Shown here piece by piece: positions 22,589 through 33,379 of a stretch of DNA of 64,000 nt. The position numbers and the translations under genes are program-made. How positions within the stretch are numbered: the first letter of the stretch is position 1; every line of letters starts with the position of its first letter. Source of the stretch: Isoetes taiwanensis (Eukaryota; Streptophyta; Lycopodiopsida; Isoetales; Isoetaceae); assembly GCA_021234155.1 (NCBI GenBank), contig JAJEKV010000088.1, positions 2,115,472 to 2,179,471 on the forward strand. The letters run 5' to 3'. The notes below the pieces were generated by a model. The model was not told the DNA's origin, made no database searches, and worked only from the letters and a program-made list of their open reading frames with translations.

Positions 22589-22656
22589 TATGCTTGTGAT
22601 TGGCACACATCTAGGTATTGAATATGCTTGCAATTGGCACACATCTAGGTATTTCG
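22589..22656. repeat. 34 bp tandem duplication
   Basis: TATGCTTG(T/C)(G/A)ATTGGCACAC... appears twice in direct succession, starting at 22589 and 22623. Confidence 0.8.
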
Positions 22657-23432
22657 TTTTTAAATTTTAGAGATTAGCCATTTATACATGTAATCAATGC
22701 CATTTAGGCTACCATGTCAACATTCGTGACTTCTAGCTCATGAGCAAAAATATCATGTAAAAAGTAAGTGTATCAACATATGGGTATCACCTTTGCCAAA
22801 ATTGGCCAAAAAGTGTGTGTTCCTCATGTACATAGACATTGTCTAGTAAGATTCACATGGTGAGAGTAGACGGTACAAGGCAACTACTTTAGCCACAGAA
22901 TGCTCTTTTATCCTCCACCCACAATTCAAGTTGCATTTCTCGGATTTGCAGACCCTAAACAGTTCTTCCCGTTCAAAATTGGAGATTTTCTAAACTTGTT
23001 AAGAAGCTGCAATTTGACACATTAAGTTCCACAACTTTGTTAAACATTACTAAAATTTACCTAATGACATGGTAATTCTGTTTCTGTCATCAATAGACAC
23101 GATTCGATATTTCCTCCACTCCAGACAGATAGATCACTCCAAAGCCGAGATAGATGAGAAAGGTACCGAATCTGGGCACCATAATACAAGGCTATTTGGC
23201 ACAAGTTCAAATTACGGAGGAGATAGAAAGGAGAAATGTTCGCGGCGGCCTTGGCTGCCGCGATAAATTTCTTGTATTTATATAATTATTCTATGTGTCC
23301 CAGGGAAACGATGCACCCATGGTTTATATAATGTGCTAAAAATATATGACATGCTTCTTTGCCGTCAGATTGGGGGCACTGGTTGAGTGGCGCGATGTGG
23401 GCCATTGGATTATGGATGGGTCATGCATGGGC
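22657..23432. other. Spacer without a supported gene
   Basis: No coding frame with recognisable motifs; several 60-70-codon open frames are judged to be chance. Confidence 0.35.
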
Positions 23433-23450
23433 CATGCATGGCCATGCATG
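23433..23450. repeat. Perfect 18 bp palindrome in a CATGCATGG cluster
   Basis: CATGCATGGCCATGCATG is its own reverse complement. It lies in a short run of CATGCATGG units (23422-23452). CATGCATG is also the core of the seed-type RY element, but no gene start follows. Confidence 0.7.
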
Positions 23451-23859
23451 GGGGCAGGCAGCACATCCATGGACCATCGGATCAAAAAGGGGAGGCGAAA
23501 TCTTGGCCCTTGATTTTTACCAGGAAGGTGCAAGGAAGCTTCCCACCAAAGGGATTTGGTGTAACCAATCTCAACCGTTAGATCAAAGGGGGGAGGAGAA
23601 ATCCTAGCCATTCATTTTCTTATTAAATTAGAGTTTTTTATATTAAGGGGGTGAGATGTCACCCTCATTTAATGAAAAGGTAATGAGGTGGCACCCCATT
23701 AATTATGAAGCTTTCATGGAAGCTTCCTTCTTGTGTGTTGCCTTCAAACGACTTTATCTTGCGATCGAGATCTCGGATCAAAGTGGGACCCACACCGTTG
23801 GATTCCTCTCATCGAATGCTTTTCAATGAGTAGTGGTTTGCCATCATTCCGTGCAACCT

Positions 23860-24640
23860 TGGATAATCTAGGGGAATCTTCATAGAATCTAAGGGAATCT
23901 AATAGAATCTATGTAGAAGCTTGGGGAATCTAGAGGAATTTTGGGATAATCTTTGGGAATCAAGGGAATCTCAAAAGAATCTTAAGGAATCTATGGGAAT
24001 CTCAAAAGCATCTAGAGGAATCTAAGAGAATCTTCGAAAAATATTTGAGAATCTAGGGAAACCTTGATGGAATCTTAGAGAATCTAGTGGAATCTTCATA
24101 TAATCTAAGGGAATCTATGAGAATCTACATAGAATCTTGGGTAATCTAAAAGAATCTTTAGATAAGCTTTGAAAATCTAGGGGAATCTTTGTAAAAACCT
24201 TAAGAATCTAGGGTATCTTTGTGGAATCTTAGGAAATCTAGGGGGAATCCAAGGGGATCTATGGAAATCTTTGACACTAGGTGTGGTCTACAGGGGAATC
24301 TTCATAGAATCTAAGGGACCCTAGAAGAATCTACATAGAATCTTGGGGAATCTAAAGGAATCTTAGGATAATCTTTGAAAATCTAGAAGAATCTCAGGAG
24401 AATCTTTAAGAATCTAGAGGAATCTAAGGGAATCTTCATACAATCTTTGAGTATCTAGAGAATCTTGATGGGATCTTGAAGAATCTCTATAGAATCTTCA
24501 TCGCATGACTTTATTTGCTTTCTAGTCGAATTTGTACAATCCCTCGAGGAATCAACATTGATGGAATCTCATAGAATCTAGGGAAATCTTTCTAGAGCCT
24601 TGGAGAATCTAGGAGAATCCTAATAGAATCTTCGTTGGAT
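23860..24640. repeat. GAATCT minisatellite, degenerate
   Basis: About 780 bp built from irregular 11-14 bp units with a GGAATCT or GAATCTA core separated by variable bases (e.g. GGGGAATCTTCATAGAATCTA). More than 40 GAATCT-type cores. No open frame of note on either strand. Confidence 0.85.
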
Positions 24641-25094
24641 GGCAATCGCATTTTTACGCCTAATCAATTTGTACAATCCCTCATAGTACAACCACTTGTA
24701 TATATATAAGAATGTTACAAGATGTTCAAAATTCCCCTTGCATCTATTAGATAAATCTTTATAGTGCATGCCCATTTTATAGGCCAAGATCATCTTCACC
24801 AACAAATGAAGTACTAAAGTCGGCACTAGGGAAAAAAACATCAGCAAATAATTGTCACTTGCTACAACTTCCTACCCAACCCTCTGCCCAAGCCCCACTA
24901 TCGCTAGTTTATTGTAGACCTTCTCAGGGTTGTATACACGCATCGCGCAGTACCCTTTGTATCGCATATATATATTGTGTACACTACATGAATATTTAGA
25001 AAACATATTAACACAGTATCATACACCCACCTTCCAAACATAGTTATGTATATGTATGATAGAAGACCTTATGAAATATATTAACATGGTATCC

Positions 25095-25700
25095 TTCCCT
25101 TCCTTACCTACTTTCCCCTTCTTTTCCTTCCCATCTTTGTCCTTTAATTAATTTTCTCTCCTTCTTGCTGGTCTTTCCTTCTTTTTCTTTCTCAGGATCT
25201 TTATGATCCTTCTCCTTAGCCTTAAGCTTCTCGAGTACTTTTGCTTCATCCCCTTTATGATCTCCCTCCTCTTCCGTATTAGAAGAAAATTTCTTCCCAG
25301 TTGCAGCCACCTCTTTGACTTGTTTTGTCTTTTTCTTAGTAAAGGTTCGAAGTCAGTTCGTGTCCACGATGTTGAAAGGTTTCTGGGAGGTCAATGTCTT
25401 CACAACAAATGAAGGAGAATTCTCATATGCTTCTGCAGAATAGTGTATCCCCTTAAAATTTTATCAGAACCCTTAATGTCTGCTTCTTTAAATTTATAAT
25501 AAGAGGGAAGCAGACATAAGTATTGGGTCATAGAGTTTCCAGTCCACATAGTATATGCTTATCTTTAGTTCGGCTTCATATCTTCCACAAACCACGGGGA
25601 GTTGCGATCATTCTTAAGAACCTTCTTCATGTTGGTAATGATACCTAACAGGTAAACTCCTTCTGAGTTACTGGACATCTTCCGTGTCAATAAGCAAAGT
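25095..25700 (-). pseudogene. Lys/Glu-rich coding remnant
   Basis: Minus-strand frames read SPSFVVKTLTSQKPFNIVD and then RTFTKKKTKQVKEVAATGKK followed by a highly charged tail of Lys, Glu and Asp (25310-25104). Two or three frames are needed. The charged tail looks like a disordered C-terminus. Family not recognised; position next to mobile DNA suggests a transposon-carried or pseudogenised fragment. Confidence 0.3.
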
Positions 25701-25839
25701 TCTCTTCTCATGTGACCATTTAAACCTATAGGAATGGATCATCATGACCATTACTCAGACTGGAAATGTGAATCCGTTCAGAGCATAGTTGAAACAAACA
25801 AGTATGTCAGTCATGTCCCAGCTGAGGAAGCAAATGCCA

Positions 25840-27090
25840 TCATGGCACCATTTGCATCTTATAACAAGCAAATCAAATAGTCACTAAAGAACATACACGG
25901 CACACAAGAAGAAGCAAATGGCACCATGGCGCCATCTGCTTCCTAAAACTTGATAAGCAATTTATAGATAAGCATCATGATAAGAAAGTAGTGAACCCAT
26001 TACAAGAAGCCTAGTATGCAAATGGTGCCATTTGCTTGCTTAGCTAGGCCAAGATTGATGCTTAGAGCACTACGTCCACGTTGCTAAGTCAACGTAGAGT
26101 CTGTTGTCTAATGAAGCTAATGGCGCCTCAAAGCACAACACACAATTTGCTAAGCCCACATAGAAGCTATTGTCTCATGCCCCATGGCTCCATTAGCTTA
26201 ATGGCACCTCGAGCACAACACTCGGGTTTGCTAAGCCCACATAAGAGCTATTGTTCAGGCACCATGGCTCCATTAGCTTCACTGACAACGGACTCTATGT
26301 TGGCTTAGTAACATTCTCGAGCATCTATCTTGCCTAGCTAAGCAAGCAAATGGCGCCATTTGCATCTTATAACAAGCCAATCAAATGTTAAAGAACCTAA
26401 ACGGCACACAATTGTATGCATTTCATTGAAATATATATCTACTTCAATGATCTGTATCCTGCTTCCCAATGTAGAATATGTAACTTGCTTTCCATACCCA
26501 TTTCATTTTCACCTTTCCTCGCCATTTTTGATCCAAGGACAAAGAGGCCCAAGTGGTTCCATATTGTTGTTTAGGGCTCATAAAGTCAAATAGTGTTGTG
26601 ACCTTGTGTGGGCGCACGATTGCTATTTGGAGCATGGATATGGGGGTGCACATTTTTTGCATGCTCGCTCCTATTGATTCATGTACAACAATAGGCGTAA
26701 GAATGCATAACGTAGATGCATTTTGTGGCTTTATCACTCAGATGGTACCATGGCGCCATCTCCTTTTTCTTTTGTTGGTCAAATGGGTCTGGTGCCATGT
26801 GGACCTTCTTGGCCAAATGGCGCCATGGCGCCATCTGCTCTCATTATTGGTCAAATAGACCTGGTGTCATGTGGTTCCCTTCTTGGCCAGTTGGTCCAAC
26901 TTGTAGCCAAATGGCCATAGCATAACCCATAAGCATAAGGCACAGAGGTCTCTTTATGCCTTTTCAATCTAAATAGCGCTCGCCATTTGGACAATAAATT
27001 TGCTTGTGATAGGTAGACCTGTATGGAGAAATGGCGCCATTTCCCTTCATGTATTCCCCAAACTTCCCCTTCATGCACTAATGGCGCAAT
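25840..27090. repeat. Region rich in GGCGCCAT palindromes
   Basis: At least ten copies or near-copies of AAATGGCGCCATTTGC or CATGGCGCCATCTGC at irregular spacing. ATGGCGCCAT is palindromic. Copies near 26743 and 26815 are doubled. Between them are repeated words such as GCTAAGCCCACAT and TTGGTCAAAT. No convincing gene. Confidence 0.6.
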
Positions 27091-27135
27091 TTTTGTTCAT
27101 TTTTTTTACACTTTTCTCATATTTCGTATCCTGTT

Positions 27136-27427
27136 ATGAACATTTTTGGTTTGCTTAATGTAGGTTCCAGCCCATTCGTTGGAAGGACAATTGTTGTTAG
27201 GGGGCACATTTTGAATAGAACCATTCTTCATGGCAAGGACATAGATCCTTTGAATGTAGCAATAGAGGTCACAGAGCCTATAGTCTCATTTAAAGGGGGG
27301 AGGAGGAGGGGAAGATAAAATTGGTGAAGCAGTAGGCACATTTATTCAGTGCCCAAAGAGAGATGTAAAACATGTTGAGGGCCCCTTAAGTGAAGGTACA
27401 TCTTCAGGAACACCCTTCAATTTGTCG
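27136..27427 (+). pseudogene. CACTA-element accessory ORF fragment, left part
   Basis: Reads VRGHILNRTILHG, VAIEV and, after a frame change, IGEAVGTFIQWPKRDV. The spacing and the G-A-G-F--WP motif resemble the plant-specific domain (DUF8039 type) found in accessory proteins of CACTA (En/Spm) transposons. It is cut at 27427 by the Copia LTR, and the other side of the insertion continues at 32898. Identification is by recall of the motif. Confidence 0.4.
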
Positions 27428-27985
27428 TGTTAGAAATTGAGAATCATCACATATGTTTGGTGAAGTATTGATGCGTAACAAGATGGCTGCAATGTTCAAG
27501 AATCAAAGGAGTTAGGGTTGGAGCAAGTTCAATAGTTGAAGATATTCTTATGGTAAGCCCAAGTTGATTTATTCATCTATATTAACTTTCAATGGTCAAG
27601 GGTCGTGAAATATAAACTATGCATGTGGGATAATATAAAAAGAAAAGCAAAATTAGAAGGAGCATATATCACGGGTTTGCCGAAATAAGATCAAGGCCTA
27701 CACCCCGCATCCACAAAGATAAAAGATTGCATTGTACAAAGATTGAACATATACCGAGAATCGAGGTTTCGTGGGCCTAAAAAAAAAATAATTCCTTTGT
27801 GTTTAACTTCATTTGTAAAACACCCATTTGTTCGAGCATTTGTTTAATGGTTTGACCATTGCATTGTGTTATTATTTGTTGCCTGGCCTACATTCATTAT
27901 TGGAAGTTTATATCTTGATCATTTTATCTTGATCATTGATATTGGAACATTGGTTATTATTGCTTGATTACTAAATTTCTTAACA
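27428..27985 (+). repeat. 5' LTR of the Copia element
   Basis: TG...CA bounded. It is nearly identical to the 3' LTR over the first ~210 bp and the last ~150 bp, but differs heavily over about 27,640-27,830. Confidence 0.9.
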
Positions 27986-28010
27986 TTTGCACGTCAGAGC
28001 TTTACAGCTT
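27986..28010 (+). other. Likely primer-binding site
   Basis: The bases after the LTR contain GTCAGAGC, resembling the TATCAGAGC core of the initiator-Met tRNA site used by plant Copia elements; the first positions are degenerate. Confidence 0.4.
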
Positions 28011-28019
28011 GATATTAAA

Positions 28020-29280
28020 TTATGTCAAGTCGCTTTGGAGAAAGTCTTCCGAAAAATCCGTAGAGGTGTATAAGGGAGGACCCGATTCCAAGTATGGAAG
28101 GATGCTATCAAGCATATCTTGGAGGTAGAAGAGTTATGGGATCTTGTTGATCCACTAGGAGCAGGAGGTGCTCGATTTGGTACAAACAATGCTACACCAA
28201 AGAAGGTCGGCTTAATGGAGGTTCTTCAAACACTCGAGTTTTGTTGTAGAGGCCGCAGGATCTGATCGAGGTGCAACTTCGAGAAACTTCGAACAAGGAG
28301 CGCAAAGGTGGAGGGAGATCCATTCATGCAAGACAAAAAGGAGGCTCAAGGCATTATCACCGCAAGGTTAGTGCCACTATAAGATTAAAACCTCGTAAAT
28401 AAAAATGCTAGAGAAATGTGGATGCTCTTGCTCAAGCTTTATGAAGAGAAAAGCTCTTCACAAATTGATCTCCTAGAGAATGAGTTGAGGAAACTAAGAT
28501 TGAAAGAAGAAAATGATGTTTCGTAGTTTTTAACAACTTTGATAATATTGTAGCAGACCTTTGTGGTGCTTTCGAGTTGATCTTTCCGAAAGATATCAAG
28601 TGTTAGCTATTGTTGGGTCCGGCTGAAAAATGAACGTTTGCAAAATGTTCATAAGAAACATGGCAAAAATAGGGAGGAAGCAGAAACATTATAAGGACCG
28701 AAAGTAACAAAAAGAAAATGTTAAAAGGTGATGATGATGACACACGCCAGAAATTCTCTTGTTCGGGAAAAGAACAAAAAAGATACATGCTTTTCTTTGC
28801 CATGAGCCCCGCCACTATAAAATGCATGTCCCAAATTAAACAAAGAATTTCATTGTTTCAATTGTGGGGGGAAAGGGGCACTCACCAGCAAAGTGCCAAC
28901 TCCAAAAGATTATGGAAAGGGGAGAGGTGGTACAAAAAAAAGGGGAGGCGTGAAACTTAGCTCAAATCGAGGAGGAAAAAGAGTCTTTGAACATTTGTAG
29001 CAACAGAGATGGAAAAGAAGGAGAAGGTGGAACCGAAGATGAAGAAGAGGTAAATTATGCTTTATCTATCTCTTTGTGAAAAAGAAGCTAATGCTAAATC
29101 TGATGTACTTGTAGTTGATAGGAGGTTAGAGATCAAGAGGTCCAAAACTCGATCTACTCAAGAATCTTTGAAGGATCTTATGCCAAGAATATTCAAGTGG
29201 GAAATGGAGAACTCAAAGCATAGAAGGAAGAGGACCGCTGCTGATAGATCTTCAAGGAAAAATAGTAGACATTGAAAATG
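28020..29280 (+). pseudogene. Copia gag and protease region
   Basis: Gag forms the retrotransposon particle. Visible pieces are LYEEKSSSQIDLLENELRKL (about 28,438-28,497, typical gag helix), a zinc knuckle CFNCGGKG-H-SPAKC at 28854-28897 split by one extra G in a G run, and around 29,100 the VLVVD start of the aspartic protease site, directly followed by frame breaks. It ends with ENVLCVNATIIKNLISV at about 29,273, the segment that normally leads into the integrase. Confidence 0.65.
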
Positions 29281-29436
29281 TCTTGTGTGTTAATGCAACA
29301 ATTATCAAAAATCTTATTTCGGTTAGCCCATTTTGTTGATTTGGGTTTGGTCACTTTTTGACACCAAAGCATGTACTATTTTCTTTGGAAATGAATTAAG
29401 GTTTTATGCCAAAGCGATATTGGAAATTTATTTCAA

Positions 29437-30207
29437 ATGAATAGTATCCAAAATGACAGTGAGAAAGTAATGCATGTTTCAGAAATAACAACTTGGCATA
29501 ATAGGCTGGCTCATACTCATTGCAATAACATTAAGTTTTTAAGCAAGAAGGGATGGCTGGATTGTGAGCAAGGAGAAAATCAAAAGTTCTTTTGTGAAGG
29601 GTGCTTGCTGGGGAAAATAAATAGACTACCTTTCCAAAAATCCAGAAAAAGATCAAATGGAATACTTGAGCTGGTGCACACTGATATTTGTGGCCCCCTA
29701 AATGTGAGAGGAAGAACAAACAAGAGATATTTTATCTCTTTCATAGACGACTATAGCAGGAAGTGCAAAACATATTGCCTTGAGAAGAAATCACAAGCAT
29801 TCATTGCATTCAAACAGTATGTAAAAGAAGTAGAAAGAGAAACTGGGAAGAAACTTAAATGTGTGAGATCAGATAGGGGAGGAGAAATCCTATCTACAAA
29901 ATTTAAGCTTTTTTGTATAGCAAATGGGATCAAGAGGCAATTAACATGCAGGTATAGCCCTCAGCAAAATGGAGTGGCAGAACGAAAAAATAGGACAGTT
30001 CTTGATGCCATAAGGTCCATGATCAAACAATCTGGGTTGCCAAACTATCTTTGGGAAGAGGCTCTACAAACTGCCATCACTATACAAAATAAGTTGCCAT
30101 TTGCCAGTTTAAGAGGAAATGTACCAGACTTGTTGTGGACAGGTTCAAAAGGTGAAATAGATTTCAGCATGTTCAAATCCTATGGTTGTCTGTTCCTTGT
30201 GAACTAA
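29437..30207 (+). CDS. Copia integrase
   Basis: Inserts element DNA into the host genome. The N-terminal zinc finger (H-H-C-C) is seen as WHNRLAH, H, CEGCLLGK. The catalytic core follows with HTDICGP, the FIDDYSR segment, SDRGGE and NGVAERKNRT, supplying the D-D-E triad. The frame stops after YGCLFLVN at 30207 and continues in the overlapping next frame from 30186, a single frameshift in what should be one polyprotein. Confidence 0.85.
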   Translation: MNSIQNDSEKVMHVSEITTWHNRLAHTHCNNIKFLSKKGWLDCEQGENQKFFCEGCLLGKINRLPFQKSRKRSNGILELVHTDICGPLNVRGRTNKRYFISFIDDYSRKCKTYCLEKKSQAFIAFKQYVKEVERETGKKLKCVRSDRGGEILSTKFKLFCIANGIKRQLTCRYSPQQNGVAERKNRTVLDAIRSMIKQSGLPNYLWEEALQTAITIQNKLPFASLRGNVPDLLWTGSKGEIDFSMFKSYGCLFLVN

Positions 30208-31478
30208 GAAAGAAATTAGATGACAAAGGCCAAATTGGTTTCTTGGTTGGATATGATAATGAATCAAAGGGGTATAGGCTGTTTATCCCAAGGGATAAGT
30301 CCATAGTAATAAGCAGGGATGTAATCTTCCATGAAGAAATTCTGTACAAGGATAGACATAATATCAAGTCAGGAGAAATTAAGATTGAAAAAGGGGTGAT
30401 ATCAGAGGAAAGTAAAGCAGATTCAGAAATTCAAACAAAGGAGACTGTGCAATATGATTCAGAGTCAGAAAGTGAAGTTGAAAAGGAAAATGATAATGGA
30501 TTGGACATGGGAGAGCAAGAGAATAAAGAACTGGTTGAAGATACAATTGTGAAAAGAAGAAAAACACAGGTAGAAAAGCTCTTGGAGGATGTACAAATAA
30601 ATAACAATGAATATGGAAGGTCAGCAACAGGGAAAAGTAAGAGACTGGAAAAATTAAATTTACTAGACACTGAACATGAATATGATCAGATCATGGCTAT
30701 ATTGGAAGATGTAATAATTCCTAAGTCATTTGAAGAAGCACTAGATTGTGGAGATAAGGAGAGATGGGTAAAAGCAATGGAGGAGGAATTAGAATCCTTC
30801 AAAACAACAGAAACATATGAACTTGTTGCAAAGCCAGCTGACAGAAATGCTATTGGGAGCAAATGGATCTTTAAGATCAAAAATAATGCTGATGGAAGTA
30901 AAAAATTTAAGGCCAGACTTGTTGCTCAAGGGTATACTCAAAAAAAGGGGAAAGATTATGATGAGACATACTCACCAATTGTAAAACTTACAAGCATTAG
31001 AGTGCTATTAGCAATGGGAACAGCTTTGAATCTAGAATTACATCATATGGATGTCAAAACAGCCTTCTTGAATGCTAAATTGGATGAAGATGTTTACATG
31101 AGGCAACCACCAGGGTATGAAGTTGGAGAAAATGAAGTTGGAGAAAATAAGGTTTGGAAGTTAAACAAAGCAGTGTATGGATTGAAACAAGCTCCAAGAG
31201 AGTGGTATTTGTGCATGGATAATTTTCTAGAGATCAAGGATTTGAAAAACTCAAAAATGATGGTAATCTCTATAGATATTCGAGCTTGGAGAAGAATTCT
31301 CAAGATTATTGCTCTTTATGTAGATGATTGCATAATGGCATCCAATTGTGGAAAAATACTAGCTCAATGCAAACAGACTCTCAAAAACAGGTTTCATATG
31401 ACAGATCTTGGTGAACTACATCAATTCTTGGGAATAGAGGTAACAAGAGATGCAGAAGAAAAACATATTACATCTTAG
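30186..31478 (+). CDS. Copia reverse transcriptase
   Basis: 430 residues. Starts in the integrase C-terminus (GFLVGYDNESKGYRLF), passes a Glu-rich linker, then the reverse transcriptase with W-AM-EE, ARLVAQGYTQ, YSPIVKLTSIR, HMDVKTAFLNA, YGLKQAPREW and the catalytic YVDD in ALYVDDCIMAS. The ATG at 30186 is not a real start; the polyprotein enters from the frame before. The stop at 31478 comes inside the connection region. Confidence 0.88.
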   Translation: MSVPCELRKKLDDKGQIGFLVGYDNESKGYRLFIPRDKSIVISRDVIFHEEILYKDRHNIKSGEIKIEKGVISEESKADSEIQTKETVQYDSESESEVEKENDNGLDMGEQENKELVEDTIVKRRKTQVEKLLEDVQINNNEYGRSATGKSKRLEKLNLLDTEHEYDQIMAILEDVIIPKSFEEALDCGDKERWVKAMEEELESFKTTETYELVAKPADRNAIGSKWIFKIKNNADGSKKFKARLVAQGYTQKKGKDYDETYSPIVKLTSIRVLLAMGTALNLELHHMDVKTAFLNAKLDEDVYMRQPPGYEVGENEVGENKVWKLNKAVYGLKQAPREWYLCMDNFLEIKDLKNSKMMVISIDIRAWRRILKIIALYVDDCIMASNCGKILAQCKQTLKNRFHMTDLGELHQFLGIEVTRDAEEKHITS

Positions 31479-31881
31479 GGCAAGGTAAGCACATTGATAA
31501 CATGCTTGAAAAGATTTAATATGGTAGAAGCAAACCCTGGTCAAAACACCAATGGTTCCGGGCACAAACTAACTGGCAGATGTTCCCATGAGCAAGGAGG
31601 AGATCTCCGAAATGGAAACGGGCATTCCATACGAGGCATTAATTGGTTGTTTATTGTATTTATCTAACAATACCGACCGACATTACCTATGTCAGAAAAT
31701 ATCCTTGCGTAAGATGTGATAACCCAAGTAAAGCTCATTGGCAAGGTGAAAAAGGATATTAAGATACGTGAAGGGAAGCAGGGATAATGGAATAACCTAT
31801 GACTCACGTAATTTGAAACTTGAAACATACAAAGATGCCGACCAAGGTGAGATTTGAGCATGAGAAGATCAACCTCGGGGT
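31479..31881 (+). pseudogene. Copia connection region, frameshift-dense
   Basis: Pieces such as HIDNML, MSKEEIS and a DADQG-like motif show that the region between reverse transcriptase and RNase H is present, but at least five frame changes occur in 400 bp, against none in the 1.29 kb before it. Confidence 0.6.
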
Positions 31882-32280
31882 ATGTTGTTTTTCTTTAGCC
31901 GGAGGACCAATCACCTGGAGAACCAAAAAGCAGAGTGCAAAGTGGCCATGTCTTCTTGGGAGGCGTATGTCAGATCCTCCTTGGTGGCAAAAGAAATAGT
32001 TTGGCTAAGGAGATTGCTGGATGAACTAGGATGCATGCAGAATGATCCTACAAACATATTCACTGATAGCCAAAGTTGCATGGCTATAGTCAAGAATCCT
32101 GTTGACCATGAAAGGACTAAGCACATTGAGCTTAGTATGCATTTTATAAGGGATCTGGCAGCAAAGAAAATTATACAAATGGTGTATGTCAGTACAAACA
32201 ATCAGGTAGCTGATGTATTCACTAAGGCACTCACAGAAGCAAAGTTTTCACAGTTTAAGAAAAGTTTAAATGTTCAGTAA
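31882..32280 (+). CDS. Copia RNase H
   Basis: Degrades the RNA strand during reverse transcription. Reads WEAYVRSSLVAKEIVWLRRLLDEL, FTDSQSCMAIVKNP, RTKHIELSMHFIRD and QVADVFTKAL, the standard C-terminal sequence of Copia polyproteins. Ends with a stop at 32278-32280. Confidence 0.85.
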   Translation: MLFFFSRRTNHLENQKAECKVAMSSWEAYVRSSLVAKEIVWLRRLLDELGCMQNDPTNIFTDSQSCMAIVKNPVDHERTKHIELSMHFIRDLAAKKIIQMVYVSTNNQVADVFTKALTEAKFSQFKKSLNVQ

Positions 32281-32320
32281 CAGTTATAAACAGGTTTTCA
32301 AGCAGGTTGCAAACACATGT

Positions 32321-32333
32321 GATGAAGGAGGAA
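32321..32333 (+). other. Polypurine tract
   Basis: GATGAAGGAGGAA immediately before the 3' LTR, the plus-strand primer site of LTR elements. Confidence 0.8.
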
Positions 32334-32892
32334 TGTTAGAAATTGAGAATCATCACATATGTTTGGTGAAGTCTTGATGCAGAACAAGATGGTTGCAATG
32401 TTCAGTAATCAAAGGAGTTAGGGTTGGAACAAGTTCAATAGTTGAAGATATTCTTATGGTAAGCCCAAGTTGATTTATTCATCTATATTAACTTTCAATG
32501 GTCGAAGGGTCGTGAAATATAAACTATGCATGTGGGATAATATAACCGAAAAAAGCAAAATTAGAAGGAGCATATATCACGGCTTGCCGAGCTCAAGATC
32601 AATGCCTACACCGACGGATCCAGAGCATAAAAGATTGCATTGTACAGCATTGAAGATAGACTGGAGGATCGAGGTTTCATGTGGCCGGAAAAGGCAGAAT
32701 TCCTTTGTGTTTAACTTCATTGTAAAACACTGATTTGTTCGAGCATTTGTTTAATGGTTTGAACATTGCATTGTGTTATTATTTGTTGCCTGGCCTACAT
32801 TCATTATTGGAAGTTTATATCTTGATCATTTTATCTTGATCATTGATATTGGAACATTGGTTATTATTGCTTGATTACTAAATTTCTTAACA
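32334..32892 (+). repeat. 3' LTR of the Copia element
   Basis: 559 bp, TGTTAG...TTAACA, paired with 27428-27985. Confidence 0.9.
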
Positions 32893-32897
32893 TGCCG

Positions 32898-33000
32898 TCT
32901 CTAAGAGGATTCATCTAGTAGCCCACCATTTGTCAATAGCCTGCCAGACATCAGTTTCACTACCCCCACTTTGGTGAAGTAAGCAACACTACAATAGGTT
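32898..33000 (+). pseudogene. CACTA-element accessory ORF fragment, right part
   Basis: Continues the interrupted sequence after the Copia element, with Ser/Pro-rich reading (SSPPFVNSLPDISFTTP) in one frame. Short and weak on its own; its value is that it closes the insertion site. Confidence 0.3.
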
Positions 33001-33379
33001 AACCTGAAGTTGAGACAGTCAACTACTTCAGAATAAATCTACTTGGTTTTTCGTGCTACATTCTTCACTCTTATAGTGGTTCTAAACATTCGGAAGCAAA
33101 CATGTTTTTAGTGCTCTTTAGGATGCTATAGATGACGAGTTCTTGGGTATATCAAAGGTCAAGCTTACAATGGATACGATAATGGATGCAATTGGGAACC
33201 ATAATATGAGATCGTGTCATGCTTGTGCAGAAATGCCTCCAGCTATATGTCTAATATCTTGAGAGAATTATGATGTTTTGCTTCGTGATGGTAGAACAAT
33301 TTCCCAACATCTTCAAGCTCGAACTACTCTTGAAGAAGATGACTTAGATATTTAATGCCTAAAAGCTCCTGTTGAGAAG

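Larger units (their letters stand above)
27428..32892 (+). mobile_element. Copia LTR retrotransposon, whole but frameshifted
   Basis: About 5.46 kb. LTRs of 558 and 559 bp start TGTTAGAAATTG and end CTTAACA. The flanking five bases are TGTCG (27423-27427) and TGCCG (32893-32897), a target-site duplication with one mismatch. Order of domains is GAG, protease region, integrase, reverse transcriptase, RNase H, which defines Ty1/Copia. The gag and protease regions and 31,479-31,880 are full of frameshifts, whereas integrase, reverse transcriptase and RNase H are largely clean. It inserted into the CACTA-like ORF. Confidence 0.92.

Noticed and set aside
23359-23611. Overlapping open frames with His/Met/Trp-rich products
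   Set aside because: They arise from CATGCATGG repeats and differ by frame only.
23860-24640. CRISPR-like regular repeat-spacer structure
   Set aside because: Core only 6-7 bp, irregular spacers of a few bases and eukaryotic context; it is a degenerate minisatellite.
24620-24847. Minus-strand 75-residue open frame, MLMFFSLVPTLVLHLL...
   Set aside because: Hydrophobic reading from AT-rich DNA at the edge of the minisatellite, without promoter or homology.
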